Assembly (NCBI GenBank): GCA_028701945.1
Contig: JAQVPT010000062.1
Location: forward strand, 1 to 13,662
Source of the DNA: Bacteroidales bacterium
GTDB lineage: Bacteria > Bacteroidota > Bacteroidia > Bacteroidales > ML635J-15
Length of the DNA stretch: 13,662 bases
Direction: 5' to 3'
The notes under the pieces: generated by a model
Told to the model about the DNA's origin: nothing
What the model saw: only the letters and a program-made list of their open reading frames with translations
The model's database searches: none
Shown: positions 6,366 to 13,247 of the stretch, piece by piece
Layout: every line of letters starts with the position of its first letter
Position numbering within the stretch: the stretch's first letter is position 1
Position numbers and translations under genes: made by a program

Positions 6366-7664
6366 ATGAAAGACATCCATCGCCTTTTTATAAAATCACT
6401 ATTTCTGATTATGATTACAAGCATTACCATTAGCAGTTTTGCACAACTTAATTTCGATGCTTGGTTTACGAACAATTCTATGCGAATAGACTATTATCAT
6501 TCGGGAACAGATAAAACCGAATACATAATGTTAAAAGAAATACGTAAGGAGGAATTTTGGGGCGGAACAAAAACCAATTTGATAGATCCTTTTAACTATG
6601 GTAGTTATAGAGTAAAAGTTTACGATTCTGTTAGTAACACTTTAATATTTACTTATGGGTTCTGTAGCTTATTCGAAGAATGGCAATTTACGGATGAAGC
6701 AAAAATTCTACAAAAAGGCTTTTCGGAGTCATTAATAATACCTTATCCTAAAAAGAACATTAAAATTGAGCTTTCCAGCCGGCAATTTAAAGGTAATAGT
6801 TTCGATAAAATCTTTGAACTTTATATTAACCCTTTCGATGTAAACAATAAAAATGAAAAAACTGTAAGTGCCGAAGTTAAACAAGTACATTATGGTAATA
6901 CTTCCGATAAAGCTTTAGATTTAGTGTTTATTGGGGATGGATATACAGTAAACGAAAAGCAAAGTTTTTACGATGACGTAACAAAAATTAGTAATTACTT
7001 ATTAAACTTAGCTCCTTTCAAAAAACTCCAAAGCAAAATTAATATTTGGGCTGTGGCAGCAGTTTCGACAGAAAGCGGAACAGACAAACCACATAAAGGC
7101 ATTTGGAAATCAACAGCTCTCAATAGTAATTTTAATACATTCGGCAGCGAAAGATACCTTACAAGCTCTGATTACCATTCTATAAGGGATTATGCAGCAT
7201 TAGCTCCTTGCGACCAAGTGTGTATTTTGGTGAATACCGAAACTTACGGAGGTGGAGGGATATATAATTTCTGGAATATTTCAAGTGCTAAAAATGCTTA
7301 TATTAATCAGGTCTTTTCGCATGAACTGGGACATTCTCTCGGAGCTCTCGGCGATGAATATTATACCGACGAAGTTGCAACCGAAGACATTTATAATAAA
7401 AACACCGAACCTTATCAGCAAAACCTAACGACACTGGTAAACTTTGACTCAAAATGGAAAGATATGCTCGATGCTGATACGCCTATACCAACTCCAGTTA
7501 GCGATGAGAATATTAGTAAAGTTGGCGTTTATGAAGGTGGCGGATACCAGGCAAAAGGTATTTATAGACCGTACATGAATTGCATGATGAAAGCTTTAGG
7601 ATATGATTTTTGTCCAGTTTGTCATAAGACGTTAGAAGATGTAATTAATTATTATTCGGAATAA
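6366..7664 (+). CDS. Secreted zinc metallopeptidase, family M64 (IgA peptidase type)
   Basis: A 432-residue protein with a signal peptide ending at SSFAQ (about residue 27). An N-terminal beta domain (about 28-150) matches the M64 N-domain; the catalytic domain follows from about 165 (DLVFIGDGYTVNEKQSFYDD). The zinc site is HELGHSLGALGDEY: His319 and His323 bind zinc, Glu320 is the catalytic base, and Asp330 is the likely third ligand. The C-terminal part has YMNCMMKALGYDFCPVC, the family's closing motif with two cysteines. M64 is known from Clostridium ramosum IgA protease and is common in Bacteroidota; the true substrate here is unknown. There is no T9SS tail, so it may stay in the periplasm or leave by another route. 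Confidence 0.93.
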   Translation: MKDIHRLFIKSLFLIMITSITISSFAQLNFDAWFTNNSMRIDYYHSGTDKTEYIMLKEIRKEEFWGGTKTNLIDPFNYGSYRVKVYDSVSNTLIFTYGFCSLFEEWQFTDEAKILQKGFSESLIIPYPKKNIKIELSSRQFKGNSFDKIFELYINPFDVNNKNEKTVSAEVKQVHYGNTSDKALDLVFIGDGYTVNEKQSFYDDVTKISNYLLNLAPFKKLQSKINIWAVAAVSTESGTDKPHKGIWKSTALNSNFNTFGSERYLTSSDYHSIRDYAALAPCDQVCILVNTETYGGGGIYNFWNISSAKNAYINQVFSHELGHSLGALGDEYYTDEVATEDIYNKNTEPYQQNLTTLVNFDSKWKDMLDADTPIPTPVSDENISKVGVYEGGGYQAKGIYRPYMNCMMKALGYDFCPVCHKTLEDVINYYSE

Positions 7665-7900
7665 TTGTAATTTTTTAGCAGTGTAAGAAAGAAAAAGGAA
7701 ACCACAAGGAACACTAGGAAAAGAAAACCGCAAAGGACGCAGGGAAAGGAAAACGCAGAGAACCGCAAAGGAAAAAGGAAACCGCAAGGAACGCAAGGGA
7801 AAGGAAAAAGGAAACCACAAGGGACACAAAAGAAAAAGGAACTTTCGACAATTCTCAGCGTAAATAACAATAACTGCAAGAGACGCAAAGGGAAAGGAAC
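7665..7900. repeat. T-depleted purine-rich tract with degenerate repeats
   Basis: No gene. From 7685 to 7842 the plus strand has a single T (7715) and consists mainly of A and G with scattered C. Loose repeat units recur, such as AACCGCAAAGG, GGAACGCAAGGG, GCAAAGGACGCAGGG and AAACCACAAGGGACAC, with similar phrases at 7876-7900. Open frames on the minus strand here only translate the repeat into Phe/Leu/Pro-rich nonsense. The tract sits between the convergent ends of the M64 and AMP nucleosidase genes. Confidence 0.75.
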
Positions 7901-7984
7901 GAGAACCGAGAACCGAGAACCGAGAACCGAGAACCGAGAACCGAGAACCGAGAACCGAGAACCGAGAACTGAGAACCGAAAACT
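7901..7984. repeat. Tandem 7-bp repeat, 12 units of GAGAACC
   Basis: Twelve head-to-tail units of 7 bases: ten are exactly GAGAACC, one is GAGAACT (7964-7970), and the last is GAAAACT (7978-7984). The array ends 12 bases before the stop codon of AMP nucleosidase. Variant units only at the right end fit slippage from a degenerate edge. It is not a CRISPR array, as there are no spacers. Confidence 0.95.
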
Positions 7985-7996
7985 GTTTAAAAAATA

Positions 7997-8773
7997 TTAA
8001 TCATCAAAAAGCAAGTGTTTTACTGACTTTCCGCCTCTTTCGATAAGTTTCAGAGCTTGAATTCCAATTTTAATATGATCTTCGACAAATTTTTCAGTAA
8101 CCCCTTTATCACTGGAGTCGGTTTTAATACCTGTAGATATCATTGGTTGATCACTCACAAGCAAAAGTGCACCTGTAGGAATACTATTAGAAAAGCCAAC
8201 GCTAAAAATTGTGGCAGTTTCCATGTCAATAGCCATTGCTCTAGTTTTACGTAAGTATTTTTTAAATCTTTCGTCATATTCCCACACTCGTTTGTTTGTT
8301 GTAAGCACTGTGCCGGTCCAATAGTCGCGTCCATAATCTCGAATGGATGTCGAAACTGCACGCTGTAACATAAAAGCTGGTAAAGCCGGAACTTCTGGTG
8401 GCAAATAATCATCACTTGTACCTTCACTTCTAATTGCAGCAATTGGAAGAATTAAGTCCCCGAGTTTATTTTTGACTTTAAGACCGCCACATTTCCCCAA
8501 AAAAAGTACCGCTTTAGGATTTATTGCACTCAAAAGATCAAGTATAGTAGCAGCATTAGGACTGCCCATGCCGAAATTAATTATGGTAATATTATCTGAA
8601 GTAGCATTTGACATATTTTTATCATGTCCATCAACAGGAACTGAATTATACTGAGCAAACAACTCTATATATAATTCAAAATTCGTTAAAAGTATATACT
8701 CACCAAAGTCATCAAGCTGCTTTCCTGTGTACCTTGGCAACCAATTATTTACGATTTCTTGTTTCGTTTTCAT
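7997..8773 (-). CDS. amn: AMP nucleosidase (short form)
   Basis: Hydrolyses AMP to adenine and ribose 5-phosphate (purine turnover, cytoplasm). The frame is open from 8821, but the start chosen is ATG 8773, giving 258 residues (MKTKQEIVNNWLPRYTG). A good -7 box, TATCTTTG, lies at 8787-8794 inside the longer frame, which would make the first 16 codons untranslated. Motifs of the nucleoside phosphorylase-like fold are INFGMGSPNAAT (from 65), LFLGKCGGL (90-98), AIDMETAT (181-188, with the ribose-binding Met-Glu) and SDQP (207-210). The ~260-residue length fits the compact Bacteroidota form, which lacks the long N-terminal domain of the E. coli enzyme. No classic terminator follows; the repeat tract does. 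The symbol is by homology. Confidence 0.9.
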   Translation of the reverse strand: MKTKQEIVNNWLPRYTGKQLDDFGEYILLTNFELYIELFAQYNSVPVDGHDKNMSNATSDNITIINFGMGSPNAATILDLLSAINPKAVLFLGKCGGLKVKNKLGDLILPIAAIRSEGTSDDYLPPEVPALPAFMLQRAVSTSIRDYGRDYWTGTVLTTNKRVWEYDERFKKYLRKTRAMAIDMETATIFSVGFSNSIPTGALLLVSDQPMISTGIKTDSSDKGVTEKFVEDHIKIGIQALKLIERGGKSVKHLLFDD

Positions 8774-8786
8774 AATTTTGTTTTTG

Positions 8787-8794
8787 CAAAGATA
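8787..8794 (-). promoter_or_regulatory. -7 element of AMP nucleosidase, fixes its start
   Basis: The minus strand reads TATCTTTG, an exact TAnnTTTG match, followed by C. It ends 13 bases before the ATG at 8773. No clear -33 TTTG at the usual distance. Confidence 0.55.
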
Positions 8795-8836
8795 GTAAAT
8801 TTCAAAATTCTGTGCCGACATAAACTCGAAATATAT

Positions 8837-8867
8837 AAAAAAAAACGAGCAAAATTAACTGCTCGTT
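8837..8867 (-). terminator. Intrinsic terminator of the hsp20 gene
   Basis: Minus strand 8867 to 8844: an 8-bp perfect stem AACGAGCA / TGCTCGTT with an 8-base loop, then a run of T down to 8837. It begins 23 bases after the Hsp20 stop codon and insulates AMP nucleosidase from it. Confidence 0.9.
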
Positions 8868-8890
8868 CTTAAGTCTGTTATAATTTTCAA

Positions 8891-9310
8891 TTATGATATT
8901 TTAATTTGACGCGATAATTTCGCCTCCATATCTTTTGGTATAGCCACCTTTAAGACACCTTGTTCGTAGTTTGCTGAAATCTTTTCTTTATCAACATTAT
9001 CAGGCAAACTGTATGATTTTTTAAAACTGCCGTAGCAAAATCCTCGATAATAGTATTTTTGCTCTTTATTTTCGGCTTTTGCTTCTTTCTCGCTTGAAAT
9101 CTGCAAAACATTATCATTCACTTCAATTGAAAAATCAGTCTTTTCCATACCTGGAACTGCGGCTTCAACAATAAATTCTTTGTCTGTTTCAAAAACATTA
9201 AAATCTGGTTTTGTAAACAATACTGAATTTTCATTAGTCTCTACTGAATCGTTAAAAAATGCGTCAAACACTGAAGGTAAGTAGGCATTTGAATTTCTTT
9301 TTATTAACAT
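8891..9310 (-). CDS. Small heat-shock protein, Hsp20/alpha-crystallin family
   Basis: A 139-residue cytoplasmic ATP-independent chaperone that forms oligomers and holds unfolding proteins. A short N-terminal arm (1-32) contains SVFDAFFNDS. The alpha-crystallin domain spans about 35-127, with DFNVFETDKEFIVEAAVPGM, the variable loop at 75-90, and the hallmark GVLKVAIPK at 118-126. The tail carries the IXI motif IKI (136-138) used in oligomer assembly. Length and motifs are complete. The gene has a strong Shine-Dalgarno site, no TAnnTTTG promoter, a sigma-54-like site and paired direct repeats upstream, and its own terminator. This suggests a separately induced stress gene. Confidence 0.95.
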   Translation of the reverse strand: MLIKRNSNAYLPSVFDAFFNDSVETNENSVLFTKPDFNVFETDKEFIVEAAVPGMEKTDFSIEVNDNVLQISSEKEAKAENKEQKYYYRGFCYGSFKKSYSLPDNVDKEKISANYEQGVLKVAIPKDMEAKLSRQIKIS

Positions 9311-9318
9311 AATTTTGT

Positions 9319-9324
9319 CCTCCT
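9319..9324 (-). promoter_or_regulatory. Strong Shine-Dalgarno site of hsp20
   Basis: AGGAGG on the minus strand, 8 bases before the ATG at 9310. The other genes here lack such a site, as is usual in Bacteroidota, so its presence is notable and supports this start. Confidence 0.7.
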
Positions 9325-9370
9325 ATTATTTTTAAGTTATTAATTATTTGTTTTCTTTCCGATACTAATT

Positions 9371-9386
9371 ACAAATGATATTCCAA
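9371..9386 (-). promoter_or_regulatory. Sigma-54-like -24/-12 site upstream of hsp20
   Basis: The minus strand reads TTGGAATATCATTTGT. GG (9384-9383) and GT (9372-9371) are 10 bases apart, the spacing of -24 GG and -12 GC elements. The match to TTGGCACG-N4-TTGC is partial. A start near 9360 would give a leader of about 50 bases including the AGGAGG. Inference only. Confidence 0.3.
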
Positions 9387-9427
9387 GGCATTTTTTTGGT
9401 AAAAGTGTCACATTTACACCCAACAGC

Positions 9428-9474
9428 ATGACATTATGTCGCCAACAAGGCTAACTGAAATGCCATTATGTCGC
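9428..9474. promoter_or_regulatory. Paired direct repeat, operator- or enhancer-like
   Basis: ATGACATTATGTCGC at 9428-9442 and ATGCCATTATGTCGC at 9460-9474 differ by one base and are 32 bases apart, about three helical turns. The first contains the dyad GACAT-T-ATGTC; the second keeps four of its five pairs. They lie 117-164 bases upstream of hsp20 and about 100-140 bases upstream of the divergent gene at 9572, so a transcription factor could serve either. Confidence 0.5.
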
Positions 9475-9544
9475 TTTTCGCTAATTTATCGCATGTTTTT
9501 TATAAATAACGAGTGTTAAATGTTAAAGTAAAATGTAAATTTCG

Positions 9545-9553
9545 TATTTTTAC
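9545..9553 (+). promoter_or_regulatory. Possible -7 element (TATTTTTAC) of the T9SS surface protein gene
   Basis: TATTTTTAC, 18 bases before the ATG at 9572, within the 15-mer TTTCGTATTTTTACA that also precedes the M64 gene. One base off TAnnTTTG. No clear -33 box. Confidence 0.4.
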
Positions 9554-9571
9554 AGTGTAAATTTTAAAAAG

Positions 9572-11461
9572 ATGAAAAAGACAGTTACTGCCATATTTTT
9601 CTTTATACTATTAATAAGCGTTTGCTCTTTTGCTCAAACCTATCAATTACCGAATGGAGGATTTGAGAATTGGGATGGAACTGGCGTAAATGACGAACCA
9701 TCATTTTGGAACGGTTTTCCTTCGGCAGCTTGTGATTTAACAGGGTTTGCTGCTTTAGGGTGCAGTGCAGCAACCACTACTCGACATCAGAAATCAAGTG
9801 ATACAAGACCAAACTCATCTGGAAGTTACAGCTGTAAATTATTTGCCAATTCGGTATTAGGAATTATAGCAAACGGAACACTAACTACTGGACAAATTCG
9901 AATTGGAAGCACAACAGCAGCAAGTGCCGAAAACTATAATATAACCAGAACCTCAAATTCGAGTTTTAAACAAAATATTAATGCAAAACCAGATTCAATT
10001 GTGTTTTGGGCTAAATTTTTATGCCCATCGGAAACACAATGTGCAAGAATGAATGCAATTATCCATGATAATTATAATTATCTTGATCCTGACATCTCCG
10101 ATCCTTCTGCATCTCAACATATTGTTGGGAGATCCGTTATCAATTTTACACGAGCAAACCAAAATTGGAAAAGATATTCAGTACCCTTCAATTATATCTA
10201 TACAGCAAGCACTCCTTACTTTATTTTAATAACATTTACAACAAATATGGTACAAGGTGTCGGTTCAACAAGCGACCAACTTTATATTGATGATATTGAA
10301 CTTATTTATAATACAAATTTGACCGAAATATTAGTTGACGGGACATTAATCAATGGGTTTAATCCGAATATTTATAATTATACTATTAATTACGAATGTG
10401 GCTCAACTCCGACCTTTTCAGCACAAGCATCAAACCCTAATGCAAATGTCAATATTACTCAGCCCAATGGTTCTAACCCAGGCGTAATAGAAGTAATTAA
10501 TGGAGATAAAAATAGGCTCTATACAATAAACATTAATTATGTAAATCAAACCTATTTTTATGATGAAATTTGCCAAGGAAACATTTACCGTAATAATGGA
10601 TTCGAACTAGAGACACAAAATATAGCTGGAATATTTGAACACGCCAATATTGTGTATTCATCCGAATTTTGCGACAGTATGAACGTTTTGCGGCTTACCG
10701 TTAATCCAACATTCCAAAACGACACTAACTATATTATGATTTGTGAAACTGGCGAATATAATTTTTATGGAAATCTATTAACTGAGCCGGGTATTTATGA
10801 CACTACTCTAATTTCACAACATGGTTGCGATAGCACAATAACTCTTGAATTAAGTGTTGGCGATTATTACAGATCATATATTAACGCCTCAATCTGCAAA
10901 GGAGAAACATATTCTGAAAATGGGTTTAATCTATCTACAAGCGGAACAGACAGCTTATTTTACACAGCCGCTAACGGATGCGACAGTTTAGTTATTCTCA
11001 ACCTAAGTACAAATCCGACATTTATAACAGAATTATTTGACACAATACCACAAGGTACAACATATGCTGAAAATAATTTTGAGATATTTGCTACTAATAT
11101 TCCTGGAGAATTTGTATTTACCAGCACTCTGGAAACAATATTTGGTTGTGATAGTATTTTAAACCTACATCTTAATATTATCGCCGAACTCGACGACAGT
11201 ACTCAGCAAAGCTCAACAGATTTCGGTTTTACGCTTTACCCGAACCCTGCTTCAGAAGAAATCACTATAAAAGCAGAAAATCATATTGATATAACTTTAG
11301 ATTTTATTATATACGACACATTTGGTAAAATTATTTTTAGTGGAATTATTAATAAAGATGAAACACATATTAATATCAAGAACTTAGCTTACGGCATATA
11401 CTTTGTCAAGATTTTTGCAAATATCGAAAGTGGAAATTCGATGAAGTTTATTAAGTATTAA
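9572..11461 (+). CDS. T9SS-exported multidomain surface protein (PCMD-like N-terminus)
   Basis: A 629-residue protein with a signal peptide ending at CSFAQ (residue 22). Residues about 25-247 form a beta-sandwich domain (LPNGGFENW, EPSFWNGF, closing DQLYIDDIELIYN) resembling the putative carbohydrate metabolism domain (PCMD) of Bacteroidota polysaccharide-use proteins. About 248-325 looks like a cadherin-like sandwich (LTEILVDGTLINGFNPNIYN). Four repeats of 50-56 residues follow, each ending in a CDS-x-x-x-L-x-L block at 367, 419, 470 and 526. The T9SS type A sorting domain is at 551-629 (FTLYPNPASEEITI, LAYGIYFVKI, MKFIKY). It is probably anchored on the cell surface and may bind glycan. A weak AT-only inverted repeat at 11466-11485 follows the stop. 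Confidence 0.85.
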   Translation: MKKTVTAIFFFILLISVCSFAQTYQLPNGGFENWDGTGVNDEPSFWNGFPSAACDLTGFAALGCSAATTTRHQKSSDTRPNSSGSYSCKLFANSVLGIIANGTLTTGQIRIGSTTAASAENYNITRTSNSSFKQNINAKPDSIVFWAKFLCPSETQCARMNAIIHDNYNYLDPDISDPSASQHIVGRSVINFTRANQNWKRYSVPFNYIYTASTPYFILITFTTNMVQGVGSTSDQLYIDDIELIYNTNLTEILVDGTLINGFNPNIYNYTINYECGSTPTFSAQASNPNANVNITQPNGSNPGVIEVINGDKNRLYTININYVNQTYFYDEICQGNIYRNNGFELETQNIAGIFEHANIVYSSEFCDSMNVLRLTVNPTFQNDTNYIMICETGEYNFYGNLLTEPGIYDTTLISQHGCDSTITLELSVGDYYRSYINASICKGETYSENGFNLSTSGTDSLFYTAANGCDSLVILNLSTNPTFITELFDTIPQGTTYAENNFEIFATNIPGEFVFTSTLETIFGCDSILNLHLNIIAELDDSTQQSSTDFGFTLYPNPASEEITIKAENHIDITLDFIIYDTFGKIIFSGIINKDETHINIKNLAYGIYFVKIFANIESGNSMKFIKY

Positions 11462-11525
11462 AAAGTTATTAACAACCCTTAATAAATAAATAAAAAAATA
11501 TATTTTAACTTCCCATTTATTTTAC

Positions 11526-11534
11526 TACTTTTAC
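11526..11534 (+). promoter_or_regulatory. Possible -7 element (TACTTTTAC) of the TM2 gene
   Basis: TACTTTTAC fits TAnnTTT with A in place of the final G, like the other variant boxes in this window. It would give a leader of about 55 bases before the ATG at 11597. No -33 match. Confidence 0.3.
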
Positions 11535-11596
11535 GCCAGTTGTTTAAAGGGATGCCGAAAACTTTAGAGTAGGCGAAATTATAAATTATTACAATT

Positions 11597-11815
11597 ATGG
11601 CTGAAGAACAAAAACCCGTTCAAAAGAAAATGATTATGGCTTTAATTTGCTGGTTTGGAGGATCACTCGGAATTCACAGATTAATGATGGGATACAGCAA
11701 CTGGTGGTTAATGTTAATTACTGTTGGTGGTTGCGGTATTTGGACTCTTTATGATCTAATAATGATCTTAACAGACAAAATGCCTATGGCTGATGGCAGA
11801 CCATTAGAAAAATAA
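11597..11815 (+). CDS. TM2 domain-containing membrane protein
   Basis: A 72-residue inner-membrane protein with two hydrophobic helices (about 13-27 and 34-57). The TM2 signature is clear: GGSLGIHRLMMGYSNWW, then VGGCGIWTLYDLIMILTDK. The cytoplasmic N-terminus is short and polar (MAEEQKPVQKK). The C-terminus ADGRPLEK closely matches AEGRPLKS in the TM2 protein two features downstream, so the two are likely paralogues. TM2 proteins are widespread, often tandem, and of unknown molecular function. A strong terminator follows within 20 bases, which separates this gene from the next. Confidence 0.9.
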   Translation: MAEEQKPVQKKMIMALICWFGGSLGIHRLMMGYSNWWLMLITVGGCGIWTLYDLIMILTDKMPMADGRPLEK

Positions 11816-11834
11816 TCATCGATGAAAAAAAATC

Positions 11835-11862
11835 AGGGCTAAATCTTAGCCCTATTTTTTTT
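11835..11862 (+). terminator. Intrinsic terminator between the two TM2 genes
   Basis: A perfect 8-bp stem AGGGCTAA / TTAGCCCT around a 3-base loop ATC (11835-11853), followed by A and eight T (11855-11862). It is preceded by a run of A, so it could act on both strands. It lies 19 bases after the first TM2 stop and 19 bases before the next ATG. Confidence 0.9.
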
Positions 11863-11881
11863 AACATTAAAATTTATAATT

Positions 11882-12280
11882 ATGGAAAATACTAAATATT
11901 GTATTAAGTGCGGTGCTCAAATTCCAGCTGAAGCAATAATATGCCCAGTTTGTGGTGCAAATCAAACTCAACAAACTCAAGCAGAGCAACAACAATACAC
12001 ACAACAGCCTGTACAGCAATTCTTTACAGGACAACAACCAAATCAACCCCAAAACAATTCTGCAGTTAGTGATAAAGAAAAATCTACTGCACTTATTCTG
12101 TGTATTTTACCTTATGTTGTTCAAATTCATGGACTACACAGATTCTATACAGGACATATTGGTATTGGAATTATTCAACTTCTAACTTGGGGAGGTTGTG
12201 GTATTTGGACTCTTGTTGACCTGATACAAATAGTCTCAGATAATTTTAAAGATGCAGAAGGAAGACCACTCAAATCTTAA
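11882..12280 (+). CDS. Zinc-ribbon TM2 membrane protein
   Basis: A 132-residue protein. An N-terminal zinc ribbon with CIKCGAQIP and CPVCGANQ supplies four Cys ligands (residues 7, 10, 21 and 24). A Gln-rich linker follows (about 28-62). The TM2 domain covers about 67-125 (IHGLHRFYTGHIGIGIIQLL, then TWGGCGIWTLVDLIQIVSD). Such ribbon-TM2 proteins are common in Bacteroidota; a role in sensing or scaffolding at the inner membrane is only a guess. Its last 29 bases overlap the DUF2752 gene. No promoter is visible between the terminator and this start, so it may depend on read-through or on a promoter I missed. Confidence 0.92.
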   Translation: MENTKYCIKCGAQIPAEAIICPVCGANQTQQTQAEQQQYTQQPVQQFFTGQQPNQPQNNSAVSDKEKSTALILCILPYVVQIHGLHRFYTGHIGIGIIQLLTWGGCGIWTLVDLIQIVSDNFKDAEGRPLKS

Positions 12281-12608
12281 TTTAAATTATTCTAAAAAAA
12301 CGATTCTCAATAAGATTATTTTTCCTTATTTAAAGAAAAACATAGTCATTGCTGGCATAGTTGGGTACTATTTTGTCGGACTAATTTTGTATATCTTCGC
12401 CGAAGTGGATATTTTAATTCCGTGTATCTGGTACACTCTTTTTGATATAAGATGCCCAGGTTGTGGTTTAACAAGAGCATTTATCCATTTACTTTCATTT
12501 GATTTCTCGGCTGCTTGGGATGCAAATCCTCTAATATTTATCGTTCTACCAGGAATGAGCTTTTATATTATTAAGGATTTTGTAAAATTTGTAAAAAACA
12601 ATAAATAA
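12252..12608 (+). CDS. DUF2752 membrane protein
   Basis: A 118-residue protein with two strongly hydrophobic segments (about 31-50 and 93-108). The DUF2752 hallmark lies between them: IRCPGCGLTRAFIHLLSFDF, then SAAWDANPL. The CPGCGLTRA block is nearly invariant in the family; function unknown. The ATG at 12252 is the only plausible ATG start and lies inside the 3' end of the ribbon-TM2 gene, a 29-base overlap in another frame that suggests translational coupling. DUF2752 genes are often found beside TM2 or CD225-type genes, and this window shows the same arrangement. Confidence 0.9.
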   Translation: MQKEDHSNLNLNYSKKTILNKIIFPYLKKNIVIAGIVGYYFVGLILYIFAEVDILIPCIWYTLFDIRCPGCGLTRAFIHLLSFDFSAAWDANPLIFIVLPGMSFYIIKDFVKFVKNNK

Positions 12609-12629
12609 TGTCTGCAAAAAAAAGTATTT

Positions 12630-13238
12630 ATGAAAGCAACAATTCGCATAATAACATTAATAATCATCTTTTCAAGTTTATCAACCATTTCCATTAGTCA
12701 AACCACAAATGAATATATTGAGGCAAAAAATCATATTGTAAGACTACATGACAGCTCTGTCCTATTAGTACGTTTGCAAACAAAAGAACGATCACTGCAA
12801 GTGTATAGAAATGCTGGAAGGAATAAGTTTGCAGATAAAGAAGAGCTTAAGCAGAAGTCGCTCAACCAACTAATAATTAACGCTTTCAGAAAGAATTTTA
12901 ATTTTTGTGAGGTGTGTTTTTTTTATTCTGATAAATCATCATACATAAAAAAAGGAGAGTTTTCAGAAGTTCGTTTTTTGAATGATAGTCTTAAGGAAGA
13001 TTCGTCAATTAAACCTGATTTTGAAAACTACCACTATTATATAGCCGAGTTTAAAACAGTTGCGTCAGAAACAATGATACAGGGTTTGGTAATAATGAAT
13101 AGCGAATTTAAGCAACTTGATAAACCGTTTCCTTATTATGCAAAGAATCCATTTTTCGCTTCAAAATCGAAATTTGCTTTTACTACGGTTAAAAGATTAA
13201 ATAGAAATCTACACCACTTTTATGAACATCAGAAATAA
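12630..13238 (+). CDS. Exported protein of unknown function (Bacteroidota family)
   Basis: A 202-residue protein with a signal peptide ending around SISQ (residue 24). The mature part has a helical LLVRLQTKERSLQVYRNAGR block, then NQLIINAFRKNFNFCEVCFF with two Cys three residues apart (93 and 96 in my count), and mixed alpha/beta to the end (KFAFTTVKRLNRNLHHFYEH). I recall similar LLVRLQTKE / FxFCxVxFF proteins in other Bacteroidota but no named function. It lies 21 bases after the DUF2752 gene on the same strand, so it may be in that operon. Its stop is 9 bases from that of the convergent DUF1858 gene, with a weak AT-only hairpin (13234-13252) spanning both. Confidence 0.85.
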   Translation: MKATIRIITLIIIFSSLSTISISQTTNEYIEAKNHIVRLHDSSVLLVRLQTKERSLQVYRNAGRNKFADKEELKQKSLNQLIINAFRKNFNFCEVCFFYSDKSSYIKKGEFSEVRFLNDSLKEDSSIKPDFENYHYYIAEFKTVASETMIQGLVIMNSEFKQLDKPFPYYAKNPFFASKSKFAFTTVKRLNRNLHHFYEHQK

Positions 13239-13247
13239 TAGTATTTA

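Noticed and set aside
7632..7888. Two minus-strand frames rich in Phe, Leu, Pro and Cys
   Set aside because: They are the complement of the purine tract and simply translate its repeats; both overlap the M64 stop region.
7901..7984. CRISPR-like array
   Set aside because: The 7-bp units are contiguous with no spacers, so this is a simple tandem repeat.
8155..8442. 95-codon minus-strand frame inside AMP nucleosidase, and plus-strand frames at 8057-8254 and 8472-8654
   Set aside because: Out-of-frame or antisense shadows of the conserved enzyme.
11466..11485. Terminator after the T9SS surface protein (TTATTAA / TTAATAA)
   Set aside because: Seven A/T pairs with no following T-run; too weak to call.
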